Of a DNA stretch of 64,000 nt, positions 17,471-25,792 are shown one piece after another; the stretch's first letter is position 1, and each line of letters begins with the position of its first letter. Source of the stretch: ZC4RG30 sp964455685 (lineage in GTDB: Bacteria; Pseudomonadota; Gammaproteobacteria; Steroidobacterales; Steroidobacteraceae); assembly GCA_964455685.1 (NCBI GenBank), contig CAYVZE010000001.1:1-64000 (forward strand), in the 5' to 3' direction. The position numbers and the translations under genes are program-made. The notes below the pieces were generated by a model that worked only from the letters and a program-made list of their open reading frames with translations, ran no database searches and was not told the origin of the DNA.

Positions 17471-18247
17471 TCAGTCCTTGGCTACTTTTACGCTGTCGGG
17501 GTCAAAGGGATTCGGAACGCCGCGCTCCTTCGCAATCTCTGCGATGCGGTCCAGCCACATCTCCTCCGGGCACTCATAGGGCAGCAGCCGCCCGTTGGGC
17601 ACCTCGGCCCAGCGCTTGGTCATCACCACGGGCTGGGTGTAGAACTTCGGGTCGATCATGGTCATCTCGGCCTTGAGGATGCGGCGTCCCTGCGCATCGG
17701 TGCCGTCGAGGCTGTAGCGCTCGATGATCTTCGCTTCCTCCGAGTGCGGGGTGCTTCGCTGGTCGACCTGGTCCACCAGGTTGTCGGTCTCGACCACCAG
17801 CACGTCGCCTTCCCAGCGGCCCGAAGAGTAGCCGTTGCGGCCCGGGATGCGGTCTTCCGGCGGCGCGTTGCGGTCGCCGATGTACACGCGGCGCACCTCG
17901 GTGTGCGCCTCATAGATGATGGTGATCTGCTCGGGGCGCTGGATGATCTCCATGGGATAGGCGCCGGATCCCAGCATCGAGCCGGGCATGCCCGTCCCCA
18001 CGCACCAGCGGCCGGGCGAATCGTCCGTGCCGTCGGTGAGCTTGCGATAGGCCTCGACGCGGGCGCGGCCGTACTCGGTGAGCGGCAGTGCGCCGGTGTT
18101 CGGCATGGCGGTGCCACCGGTGGCCGGAGTCGCATTGGTCCAGACGCCGGTGAAGTCCGGCGGTCCGCCGGCTGCCATGGCTGCCGCACACACGAAAGCG
18201 GCAGCGGCGGCCGTAGCGCCCCGCATCGCCATCTTCAAACGCCCCAT
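17471..18247 (-). CDS. Secreted GxWEG-motif protein (copy A), function unknown
   Basis: The product is 258 residues with a signal peptide (MGRLKMAMRGATAAAAAF then to about AMAA) and a mature domain opening with DFTGVWTN. Shared landmarks with 45935-46660 and 46657-47463 are GVW, RWCVGTGMP, YPMEI, SSGRWEGDVLVVET, PHSEEAKIIERY and DPKFYTQP. No enzymatic motif is recognised. The frame is open to 18541, but the start at 18247 has GGGGGACAGGT directly upstream and begins the signal peptide. It is paired with a DUF6152 gene and adjacent to ring-cleavage dioxygenases. Confidence 0.8.
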   Translation of the reverse strand: MGRLKMAMRGATAAAAAFVCAAAMAAGGPPDFTGVWTNATPATGGTAMPNTGALPLTEYGRARVEAYRKLTDGTDDSPGRWCVGTGMPGSMLGSGAYPMEIIQRPEQITIIYEAHTEVRRVYIGDRNAPPEDRIPGRNGYSSGRWEGDVLVVETDNLVDQVDQRSTPHSEEAKIIERYSLDGTDAQGRRILKAEMTMIDPKFYTQPVVMTKRWAEVPNGRLLPYECPEEMWLDRIAEIAKERGVPNPFDPDSVKVAKD

Positions 18248-18359
18248 ACCTGTCCCCCGTTCTAATGAATGTAATCCGGTCTGCGAAGCGTAGGCTTGCC
18301 CCCCGGGGCTGTCAAAACGTGCCCCGGTCAGCCTTCGCGGATCGCGCATAATCCTTTGA

Positions 18360-19145
18360 ATGCTCCCCTCACTATATGTTCCCCATGGCGGCGGTCCCTG
18401 CTTTTTCATGGACGATCCGCAGGGCGTCTGGACCCGCATGGGCCAGTTCCTGCGTGACCTGCCGGCTTCGCTGCCCGAACGCCCGCGCGCCATCCTGGTG
18501 GTCTCGGGCCACTGGGAGACCCGCGGGGCGCTGGCGGTCACCGGCGCGGAGCGCCCGCCGCTGGTCTACGACTACTACGGCTTCCCGCCCCACACCTACG
18601 CGCTGCGCTACGACGCCCCCGGTTCCCCCGGACTGGCGGCCCGGGTCACCGAGCTGCTGGCGGCGGCCGGCTTCCCGGCCGGCATCGACCCCCGGCGTGG
18701 CCTCGACCATGGCGTGTTCGTGCCGCTGAAGGTCGCCTACCCCGACGCCGACATCCCGGTGGTGGAGCTGTCGCTGGAGGCCGGCCTCGATGCCGCCCTG
18801 CACCTGGCCGTCGGCAAGGCGCTGGCGCCGCTGCGATCCGAGGGCGTGCTGCTGCTGGGCGCGGGCATGAGCTGCCACAACCTGCGCGCGCTGGGCGACC
18901 CGCGCCTCACCACCCCCTCGCGCCAGTTCGACGACTGGCTGAACGATGCGGCCAGCAGCGACGGGGAGGCGCGCGCGCGGAAACTGGCCCGCTGGCACGA
19001 GGCGCCGGCCGCGCGGCTGGCGCACCCGCGCCACGAGCACCTGCTGCCCATGATGGTGGCCGCGGGTGCCTCGCAGGCCCCGGGCCGGCGCATCTACCAC
19101 GAGCTGGTGCTGGGCAGCTGGATCTCGGGCTTCGCCTTCGACTGA
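18360..19145 (+). CDS. DODA-type extradiol aromatic ring-opening dioxygenase family protein
   Basis: This 261-residue protein belongs to the LigB-like class III extradiol family that includes E. coli YgiD and plant 4,5-DOPA dioxygenase. Metal-site motifs are VPHGGGP near residue 9, SGHWETRG and GLDHGVFVPLK; GAGMSCHNL is also conserved. Family members often have zinc and undefined substrates. It is divergent from the GxWEG/DUF6152/dioxygenase unit across 112 bases, suggesting a shared aromatic theme. Its stop abuts that of lrgB (TGATCA). Confidence 0.87.
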   Translation: MLPSLYVPHGGGPCFFMDDPQGVWTRMGQFLRDLPASLPERPRAILVVSGHWETRGALAVTGAERPPLVYDYYGFPPHTYALRYDAPGSPGLAARVTELLAAAGFPAGIDPRRGLDHGVFVPLKVAYPDADIPVVELSLEAGLDAALHLAVGKALAPLRSEGVLLLGAGMSCHNLRALGDPRLTTPSRQFDDWLNDAASSDGEARARKLARWHEAPAARLAHPRHEHLLPMMVAAGASQAPGRRIYHELVLGSWISGFAFD

Positions 19146-19847
19146 TCAGGCAAACAATGCCACCAGCAGCGGCGTAGCCAGCACGTTCAGCACGCCGGTG
19201 AGCACCATGGAAAGCCCGGCGATGGCGCCCTCGCGCTCGCTGGCCTGCAGGGCGTGCGCGGTACCGATGGCATGGGCCGCCACGCCAAAGGCCACCCCGC
19301 GCGCCAGCGCCGTGCGTGCGCCGATGCGGGCCAGCATCATGTCGCCGGCCAGCGCGCCGAACAGTCCGGTGATGATCACGAACACCGCGGTCAGCCCCGG
19401 CACCCCGCCCAGCTCGCGCGATACCTCCATCGCGAATGGCGTGCTCACCGAGCGCGGCAGCAGGCTCCTGAGCATCGCGTCATCCAGGCCGAGCAGCCAG
19501 GCCAGCGCCCAGCCAGAGACGATGGCGGCGATGCTGCCTGCCACCATGGCCACGAGCAGCACCGGCCAGTACTGGCGCACCAGTGCGCGCTGGTCCCATA
19601 CCGGCACCGCAAAAGCCACCACCGCCGGGCCGAGCAGGAACACCAGCCAGTGGGTGCCGGCGATGTAGCGGGCATAGCTGGCGCCCGTGGCCAGGATCAG
19701 CAAGCCCACCACCACCGGCGTGACCAGGATGGGGGCCAGCAGCGGCGAGCGCCAGCGCCGGTGGCAGCGGCGCGCCAGCCAGAACACGCCGATGGTCAGC
19801 AGCGACCAGGCCGCGCCCGCCAGCAACATGCCGTCATCGATGCCCAC
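19146..19847 (-). CDS. lrgB: LrgB/CidB family membrane protein
   Basis: LrgB-type proteins work with LrgA as antiholin-like or carboxylate/pyruvate transport partners. The 233-residue product is hydrophobic with about six membrane segments and the conserved LLPRSVSTPFAMEVS and FGVAAHAIGTAHAL motifs. The chosen GTG at 19847 has GAGG five bases upstream and gives the family length; the ATG at 19829 is the alternative. It lies five bases after lrgA. Confidence 0.88.
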   Translation of the reverse strand: MGIDDGMLLAGAAWSLLTIGVFWLARRCHRRWRSPLLAPILVTPVVVGLLILATGASYARYIAGTHWLVFLLGPAVVAFAVPVWDQRALVRQYWPVLLVAMVAGSIAAIVSGWALAWLLGLDDAMLRSLLPRSVSTPFAMEVSRELGGVPGLTAVFVIITGLFGALAGDMMLARIGARTALARGVAFGVAAHAIGTAHALQASEREGAIAGLSMVLTGVLNVLATPLLVALFA

Positions 19848-19852
19848 GCGCC

Positions 19853-20248
19853 TCAGTCCTCCCCGCGCGCCAGCAGGCGGATGGCCAGGCACACCACCCA
19901 CGCCGTCACCGCCATCACCACGGCACTGCCGATGACGATGACCAGCAGCACCTTCGCGCCGCCCAGGCCGAGCAGTTGCGGGTATTCAAGGATGGCCAGC
20001 AGCGCCGGCACGAACAGCAGCAGCATGCGGTCCAGCAGCCAGTTCGCGCCGGGGGCAATCAGGCGCACCGGCAGCCAGCCGGTGGCCAGCAGCAACAGCA
20101 GCAGGCCGAAGCCGATGATGCTGCCCGGCAGCCCGATGCCGGCCAGCCGCGCCAGCGCATCACCCGCCCACCACAGCAGCAGCAGCAGGCCGAGTTGCAG
20201 CAGCAGGCCCGCGGGCCGGGCCAGTCGCGCGGACCCTCCCTTGCCCAC
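19853..20248 (-). CDS. lrgA: LrgA/CidA family membrane protein
   Basis: This is a holin-like four-helix membrane protein of 131 residues, partner of LrgB. The diagnostic stretch IGLPGSIIGFGLLLLLLATG matches the LrgA/CidA motif (LPGSxxGM), followed by LLFVPALLAILEYP. Recent work on this pair links it to pyruvate or overflow-metabolite transport as well as autolysis. It is downstream of nnrU by three bases, forming a minus-strand membrane-protein operon nnrU-lrgA-lrgB. Confidence 0.88.
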   Translation of the reverse strand: MGKGGSARLARPAGLLLQLGLLLLLWWAGDALARLAGIGLPGSIIGFGLLLLLLATGWLPVRLIAPGANWLLDRMLLLFVPALLAILEYPQLLGLGGAKVLLVIVIGSAVVMAVTAWVVCLAIRLLARGED

Positions 20249-20251
20249 GGA

Positions 20252-20827
20252 TCAGGCCAGCGGCATGCCGATCAACGCGCGGTGCAGCCACAGCACCGTG
20301 GCCACGTACAGCGCCAGTCCCAGCACCACCGCCAGGATGTCGTTGCCCACCGAGGGCCTGGGCAGCGGCATCATCATCGGCCGCGGCGGGCGGCGGCCCA
20401 GCGAGATGCGGTCGATCACCGCCCAGGCCAGGAAGCTGCCGAACAGGAGTACGTCGGCCAGCATGCCGTTGGCCAGCAGGTGCGCGAGCGCCCAGGTCTT
20501 CACCGCCACCAGCATGGGATGCTTCAGCGCCTGCTGGATGCGTCCCGGCAGGTAGGCGGCGAAGACCAGCGGGAATACCGGCAGCATCAGCACGAAGGCC
20601 ACGTGCCGCAGCCCCGCCGGCGGGAAGTACAGCGGCACCGGCGCGCGCCTGGCCTTGGCATAGCCGATCACGATCAGCACGAAACCTGCCAGCGCGACCA
20701 GCGAATACAGGCCGCGCCAGGCATTGGCGCCCATGGACGCCACCCATGCGTCGCGCCGGCGCGGCGCGACGATGGACACCGAATGGATCCCCAGGAACAG
20801 CACCAGGCCGATGATCAGCAGCTGCAT
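20252..20827 (-). CDS. NnrU family membrane protein
   Basis: The 191-residue protein has about six membrane segments and the NnrU family pattern: LFLGIHSVSIVAPRRRD at the N-terminus and LPVFPLVFAAYLPGRIQ, VKTWALAHLLANG and FGSFLAWAVIDRISL further on. NnrU was named from nitrite/nitric-oxide-responsive clusters. The family is related to methyltransferase-like isoprenylcysteine/phospholipid membrane proteins, but its biochemical role is not settled. No denitrification genes are nearby, so the name should not be read as function. Confidence 0.85.
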   Translation of the reverse strand: MQLLIIGLVLFLGIHSVSIVAPRRRDAWVASMGANAWRGLYSLVALAGFVLIVIGYAKARRAPVPLYFPPAGLRHVAFVLMLPVFPLVFAAYLPGRIQQALKHPMLVAVKTWALAHLLANGMLADVLLFGSFLAWAVIDRISLGRRPPRPMMMPLPRPSVGNDILAVVLGLALYVATVLWLHRALIGMPLA

Positions 20828-20860
20828 TGCCCTACCTCCTTCGCCGCGCGCCGATGGTTG

Positions 20861-21616
20861 CTATGCGCGCTGCATGTCCCCGTCGATGGGAATCAGTTGC
20901 CCGGAAATGGACTTCGCGGCATCCGAGGCCAGGAACAGCGCCAGTTGCGCGATGTCGGCCGGATCCACCAGCGCCTTCAGCGACTGGTTGGCGAGGCCGA
21001 GCACCTTTTCCTCCTCGATGCTGCGGCCGGAAATGGCCGCGCGCCCCGCGAACACGCGCTCGGCGCGCTCGCCGGCCACCGCGCCCGGCGCGATGGCATT
21101 GACGCGGATGTTGTACTGGCCGAGCTCCAGCGACAGCGTCTTGGTCAGGCCCACCAGCGCCCACTTGGTCGCCGAATAGGCCGAGCGGTTGGCATAGCCG
21201 AAGCGCCCGGCAGCCGAGGACATGTTGATGATGGTGCCGCCGCCGGCCGCGACCAGGTGCGGGATGGCCAGGCGCGCCACGTCGAAGGCGCCAGTGAGGT
21301 TCACGCGCAGCACCGCGTCCCAGTCGGCCGGATCCAGTTCGTGCAGCGGCCGCGTCGGGCCGCCGATGCCGGCATTGTTCACCAGCACGTCCAGCCCCCC
21401 CAGGTGCGCGATGGCCTGCGGCACCCAGCCGCAGACCGCGGCACGATCGCCGACGTCGCAGCGGCGCACATGGGCATCCGGCATTTCCGCGGCGGCGCGG
21501 GAAAGTGCCGCCTCGTCGATGTCGCACAGCGCGATGCGTGCGCCGGCGGCGTGGAAGGCCCGGGCAATGGCAAGGCCGATGCCACCGGCACCGGCAGTAA
21601 TGAGGACGCGCGACAT
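20861..21616 (-). CDS. Short-chain dehydrogenase/reductase
   Basis: This classical SDR of 251 residues carries the cofactor motif TAGAGGIG (variant of TGxxxGxG), NNAG at 80-83, and the catalytic Ser134, Tyr147 and Lys151 in SSAAGRFGYANRSAYSATK. Asp32 after beta-2 (CDIDE) suggests NAD preference. The C-terminal SGQLIPIDGDM is the usual family end. The substrate is unknown. It is transcribed before nnrU with a 33-base gap, possibly in the same unit. Confidence 0.9.
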   Translation of the reverse strand: MSRVLITAGAGGIGLAIARAFHAAGARIALCDIDEAALSRAAAEMPDAHVRRCDVGDRAAVCGWVPQAIAHLGGLDVLVNNAGIGGPTRPLHELDPADWDAVLRVNLTGAFDVARLAIPHLVAAGGGTIINMSSAAGRFGYANRSAYSATKWALVGLTKTLSLELGQYNIRVNAIAPGAVAGERAERVFAGRAAISGRSIEEEKVLGLANQSLKALVDPADIAQLALFLASDAAKSISGQLIPIDGDMQRA

Positions 21617-21653
21617 GGGCGCAGTGTAACCGCAGCGCCCGCGGGGCGCGGCG

Positions 21654-22397
21654 CTACTGCCCCGGCGCGCGGCGGACCGTGGTCACCTTGACCGGTTCGG
21701 CCAGCATCTGGCCCACCATGGCCGGATGGCGGGCCGTCGGGCTGCGCGGCAGCTCGAGCATGGCGCGCACCACATCCATGCCCTGCACCACCCGGCCGAA
21801 CACCGCGTAGCCCGGGTCGCTGCCGTCCTCCGTGCCATCCATCGACACCAGGTCGCCCACCACGATGAAGAAATCGGCGGTGGCGGTGCCCGGCGCCTCG
21901 CGCGCCATCGAGATGGCGCCATCCACGTGCGAAAGGCCGGTCTGCTTCGGCGACTCGTGCGCGATGGGCTTGTAGATCCTGTCGGAGCGGTTCTGCAGCC
22001 CGCCCTGGACGATGGCGTAGCGGCCATCCTCGCTGACCTTGTGGGCGCGGTAGAAAGTGATGCCGTCGAAGCGCTTCGCATCCACGTAACGCAGGAAATT
22101 CGCTGCCGTCACCGGTGCGCGCTCGACCTCAAGCGCAATGTGGATCTCGCCCAGCGCGGTGTCCATGATCACCGTGGTGGTGGCCGGCGGCGACGCAGCC
22201 GGTTCGCCGGCCGCGGCTTCGCCCGGGGCCGCTTGCGCATTCGCGCCGGCATCCACCGATGGTGCCTCGGCGGCCTCCGTGGCAACCGCTTCGCCAGTGG
22301 CCGGGGCTTCATCCGCCTGCTGCGCGCCAGCGGCGCCCATCAGCCCGCAGAGGAACACCGCCAGCAATAACCCGTTCCGGGAATGGATGCGCTTCAT
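21654..22397 (-). CDS. Cyclophilin-type peptidyl-prolyl cis-trans isomerase, secreted
   Basis: This 247-residue protein has a signal peptide (to about GAAGA), an Ala/Glu-rich spacer of about 50 residues, and a cyclophilin domain starting TTTVIMDTALGEIHIALE. Recognisable elements are FDGITFYRAH, YAIVQGGLQNR, GLSHVDGAISMAR and ADFFIVVGDLVSMDG. It would act in periplasmic folding. Some canonical PPIase residues look altered (FFI for the usual FFI/NFINV pattern is retained), so activity is likely but unproven. Its start lies inside a perfect inverted repeat shared with the divergent gene. Confidence 0.87.
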   Translation of the reverse strand: MKRIHSRNGLLLAVFLCGLMGAAGAQQADEAPATGEAVATEAAEAPSVDAGANAQAAPGEAAAGEPAASPPATTTVIMDTALGEIHIALEVERAPVTAANFLRYVDAKRFDGITFYRAHKVSEDGRYAIVQGGLQNRSDRIYKPIAHESPKQTGLSHVDGAISMAREAPGTATADFFIVVGDLVSMDGTEDGSDPGYAVFGRVVQGMDVVRAMLELPRSPTARHPAMVGQMLAEPVKVTTVRRAPGQ

Positions 22398-22456
22398 GGG
22401 ACCCGATCGTATGATCCCCCGGCCACGAAAAACAATGCGGGGGTCCCATGAAGCGC
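22389..22456. repeat. 16-bp perfect inverted repeat covering both divergent start codons
   Basis: GCGCTTCATGGGACCC (22389-22404) and GGGTCCCATGAAGCGC (22441-22456) are exact reverse complements with a 36-base spacer. Each arm holds the ribosome-binding G-run, the ATG and the first codons (Met-Lys-Arg) of one divergent gene: the cyclophilin on the minus strand and the NTF2-like protein on the plus strand. It could be a shared operator or the trace of a local inverted duplication. Confidence 0.85.
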
Positions 22457-23752
22457 TTCGTCGCCGCCTGTTTGCTTGTCCTGTCAGGCATCGCGCCCGC
22501 CTTCGGTGCCGCACCCGGTTGCGATCGCGCCTGCCTCAGCGACCTTGTTTCCCGGTACGTCGACGCGCTGGTGGCGCGCGATCCCTCTCGCCTGCCGCTG
22601 GCGCCGGATGTGCGCTTCACCGAGGACTCGCAGGAGCTGCCGCTGGGCCAGGGCCTGTGGCAGGCCACGCTGGCCAAGGGCAGCTTCCGCCACGACTACC
22701 TCGACGAGCGTGCCCAGATCGCAGCCTCGCACGTCGAGCTGCGCGAAGGTGGCCAGCCGGTGCTGTTCTCGCTGGTGCTGTACGTGAAGGACAAGCGCAT
22801 CGCCGGCATCGAGACCCTGGTCCAGCGCATCACGCCCGACTCGCGCTTCCAGCCCACCATGCTGGGCGCACCGCTGCGCCACCTGGACGATCCGGTGCCG
22901 GTGGAGCGGCGCATGTCGCGCGATGCCATGGTCCGCACCGCCCTCACCTACACCGAGGGCCTGCGCATCGGCAGCTTCGTCAATGCGCCCACGCCCTTCG
23001 GTCCGCAGGCCTACCGCGTGGAGAACGGCATGTTCATGGCCGGCCATGGCTGCCCGCGGGAGAGCTGCCCCGACATCCTCACGCAGCGCATCATCCCGCA
23101 CCCGGACATCATCGCCAGCGTCGCCGCCGTGGACGAGGAAAAAGGCGTGGTGCTGCTGTGGATGAACTTCGGCGACACCAATTCCTACGGCCCGGGCAAT
23201 GCGCTGGTGACGCTCGAGGCCTTCAAGGTGTACGACGGCCAGGTCCACGTGGTGCAGGCCTTCTTCCGCATGCTGCCGGTGGCCACGCAGCGCAACTGGC
23301 CCACGCTGGACACGCCCAACCTGCCCGCGCCCGGCAGCATCGAGGCGCGGCTGCGGCGCGCCGAGGACGAGGCCGCCATCGAACGCCTGCTGCTGGAGTA
23401 CGGCCGCACCCTCGACCAGCGCGATTTCGCCGCCTATGCGGCGCTGTTCGCCCCCGAGGGCCAGTGGAAGGGCGCGCTGGGCACCTACACCGGGCCGAAG
23501 GAAATCCAGGAGGCCATGGAGCGGATCTTCGCCAGCGCCACCGACATCCCGAAGGGCAGCAACTTCCACGTGATGTCGAACTTCATCATCGACGTGCAGG
23601 GCGAGCGTGCCACGGCGAAGTCGATGTTCATCTTCTATCGCATGGAAGGCAGCAAGCCCGTGGCCGAGGTGGCCGGCCGCTACGAGGACGTGCTGGTGCG
23701 CATCGGCGGCGTGTGGAAGTTCCTGGAACGCAACGCGCTGCCGCCCGGCTGA
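22448..23752 (+). CDS. Secreted NTF2/SnoaL-like protein, two-domain
   Basis: The 434-residue protein has a signal peptide (MKRFVAACLLVLSGIAPAFG). An N-terminal domain of about 280 residues has several cysteines (CDRACLSDL and GHGCPRESCPD, possible disulphides), and a C-terminal NTF2-like domain begins near IEARLRRAEDEAAIERLLLE with GRTLDQRDFAAYAALFAPEG. Such folds act as isomerases, dehydratases or ligand-binding proteins. No catalytic residues are clear. Two further secreted NTF2-like proteins occur in the window. Confidence 0.75.
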   Translation: MKRFVAACLLVLSGIAPAFGAAPGCDRACLSDLVSRYVDALVARDPSRLPLAPDVRFTEDSQELPLGQGLWQATLAKGSFRHDYLDERAQIAASHVELREGGQPVLFSLVLYVKDKRIAGIETLVQRITPDSRFQPTMLGAPLRHLDDPVPVERRMSRDAMVRTALTYTEGLRIGSFVNAPTPFGPQAYRVENGMFMAGHGCPRESCPDILTQRIIPHPDIIASVAAVDEEKGVVLLWMNFGDTNSYGPGNALVTLEAFKVYDGQVHVVQAFFRMLPVATQRNWPTLDTPNLPAPGSIEARLRRAEDEAAIERLLLEYGRTLDQRDFAAYAALFAPEGQWKGALGTYTGPKEIQEAMERIFASATDIPKGSNFHVMSNFIIDVQGERATAKSMFIFYRMEGSKPVAEVAGRYEDVLVRIGGVWKFLERNALPPG

Positions 23753-23770
23753 CGCGGCCCGGCCGCGGGT

Positions 23771-25792
23771 TCAATCCGGCGGCAGCTTCCCCGGGGCGGT
23801 GCGCTTCCAGCAGCGCAGCACCTCGGCCACGCTCCAGGCCTGTGCGATGCAGCCATGCGGGTTGTGCGGCGGCTCGCCGTCGAACACCTCGCTGATCGTA
23901 CCCAGCCCCGCCACCTGCAGGTGCGCGGGAAAGGCCTCGAGCAGGCGACGGGCCGCGGCAGGGTCGCCGTGCGCCTTGAGGAAGGCATCCACGTACGCCC
24001 CCAGCAGCCAGGGCCATACCGTGCCCTGGTGGTAGGCGGAATCCCGCGCGGCAAGGTTGCCGTGGTAGTAGCGCACGTACTGCGGGTCGGAAGGTTCCAG
24101 GGTCCGCAGGCCCACCGGGGTCAGCAACTCGCGCGCCACGGCATCGAGCACGGCCTGCCAGCGCCCCCGTTCCAGCACCGGATGATCGAGGCAGATCGCG
24201 AACAGCTGGTTGGGGCGCAGGCGCGCGTCATCGCCGTCTTCGCCATCAACCACGTCGAACAGGCAGTTGCGGGCCGGGTTCCAGAACCGGCGGTTGAACG
24301 ATTCGCGCACCTGCTGCGCCAGGCGCTGCCAGCTCTCCCCGGCCTGGCCTTCCCAGCGCGCCATCAGGCACAGCGCGTTGTGCCACAGCGCCTGGATCTC
24401 CACCGGCTTGCCGCGGCGGGGCGTGACGATCCACTCGCCCATGTGCGCGTCCATCCAGGTCAGCGCATGTTCCGGCGTGCCGGCGCGCAGCAGCCCGTCC
24501 TTCCCGTCCATGCCGATGCCGAAGCGCGTGCCCTCCAAATGGTGGCGGAGGATGTCGCGCAGCACCGGCAACAGCCCGGCGAGCACGCCCCCATCGCCGC
24601 TGGCCTCGACATAGCGGTGGATGGCATGGAAATACCACAGCGTGGCATCGGCGGTGTGGTAGGCGCCCTCGCGCGATCCCTCCGGGAACAGGTTGGGCAG
24701 CAGGCCATCGCGCACGTAGTGCGCAAACGTGAGCAGGGTGGCGCGCGCCTCGCCGTGCCGGCCCGTGGCCAGCATCAATCCTTCCAGCGCGATCATCGTG
24801 TCCCGCCCCCAGTCGAGGAACCAGTGGTAGCCGGCCACCGTGGTGCGCAGCGCATGCCCTTGGCGCGCAGCGGCGGCGCCCTCTTCCTCCAGGCGGCTTT
24901 CAGGCAGGATCAGGAACTGGTCGGCGGCCACGGCCAGTCGCGCGAGGAAGGCATCGTCCTCGGCCCCGGCGGCCTTCACCAGCGCCTCATGGCGCCGCGA
25001 TTCCTCTTGGAAGGCGGGCAGCGGATCGCCGGCCGCATCGGCCTCCTCGGTGGTGAGCACCAGCACCACCGGCTCGCCGGGCGCCGCCTGCCATTCGAAG
25101 AAGCCCGGGCTGGCCAGCGCCTCGTGGCTGTCGTAACCGCGCAGCTGCTCGCGCCACAGTCCTGCATCGGGCACTTCCAGCGCGTCGGCCACGAAGGGCA
25201 CGCCGGCCGGATGAAGGCGCATGGCCATCCACAGCCCGCTGTCCGGCAGTCCCACGCGACAGTTCCCTTCCGCCTGCGCCGACAGCTGGAAGCAACCGTA
25301 GCCCGGTTCGCGCAGCGGCGCGTCCTGGCGCCGGAACGGCAGGAAGGGCCGGATGCGCACCGTCGCCCGTCCTCCCGTCACTTCATAGCGCAGCAGCGTG
25401 GTGTTGCGCTGGTGCGGCATCACCAGCCGGCGCGTGAGCCTCACGTCGCCGCAACGGAAGGTCCAGCAAGCCATGTTGCCCTCGAGGCGGAATGCTTCGA
25501 GCCACGGCGCATTGCCTGCCACCAGTGGCTGGTTGATGCGGTCGGAATCACCCAGCCGGAACACCTGCCCGCCGCAGTGGACTTCCTCGTCCAGCCGCGA
25601 CACCAGCACATGGCGACCGCGCGGATGCGGCAGGTTGGGGACGAAGACGCCGTGGTAGCGGCGCGTGCACACGCCGGCCAGCGTCCCGGAGGCATAGCCG
25701 CCCAGCCCGTTGGTGACCAGCCACTCGCGGTTGCGCCAGGCCTCGGCGTCGGCCATGGGAGGCAGCCGGATGTCCAGCGCCGCCACGCTCAC
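23771..25792 (-). CDS. Glycogen debranching enzyme, amylo-alpha-1,6-glucosidase type
   Basis: This enzyme hydrolyses alpha-1,6 branch stubs of glycogen. The 673-residue protein has the GDE N-terminal beta-sandwich domain (NREWLVTNGLGGYASGTLAG) and a C-terminal (alpha/alpha)6 catalytic domain with DWGRDTMIALEGL (about residue 326) and DSAYHQGTVWPWLLGAY (about 585). The GTG start overlaps the treZ stop (GTGA); the longer open frame upstream is in treZ and is rejected. It is the last gene of the glgX-treY-treZ operon, giving two distinct debranching activities in one unit. Confidence 0.9.
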   Translation of the reverse strand: MSVAALDIRLPPMADAEAWRNREWLVTNGLGGYASGTLAGVCTRRYHGVFVPNLPHPRGRHVLVSRLDEEVHCGGQVFRLGDSDRINQPLVAGNAPWLEAFRLEGNMACWTFRCGDVRLTRRLVMPHQRNTTLLRYEVTGGRATVRIRPFLPFRRQDAPLREPGYGCFQLSAQAEGNCRVGLPDSGLWMAMRLHPAGVPFVADALEVPDAGLWREQLRGYDSHEALASPGFFEWQAAPGEPVVLVLTTEEADAAGDPLPAFQEESRRHEALVKAAGAEDDAFLARLAVAADQFLILPESRLEEEGAAAARQGHALRTTVAGYHWFLDWGRDTMIALEGLMLATGRHGEARATLLTFAHYVRDGLLPNLFPEGSREGAYHTADATLWYFHAIHRYVEASGDGGVLAGLLPVLRDILRHHLEGTRFGIGMDGKDGLLRAGTPEHALTWMDAHMGEWIVTPRRGKPVEIQALWHNALCLMARWEGQAGESWQRLAQQVRESFNRRFWNPARNCLFDVVDGEDGDDARLRPNQLFAICLDHPVLERGRWQAVLDAVARELLTPVGLRTLEPSDPQYVRYYHGNLAARDSAYHQGTVWPWLLGAYVDAFLKAHGDPAAARRLLEAFPAHLQVAGLGTISEVFDGEPPHNPHGCIAQAWSVAEVLRCWKRTAPGKLPPD

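Noticed and set aside
17471..18541. A 356-residue form of the GxWEG protein starting at 18541
   Set aside because: The extra 98 codons run through the divergent DODA gene start and have no signal peptide. The ATG at 18247 has a ribosome site and a signal sequence.
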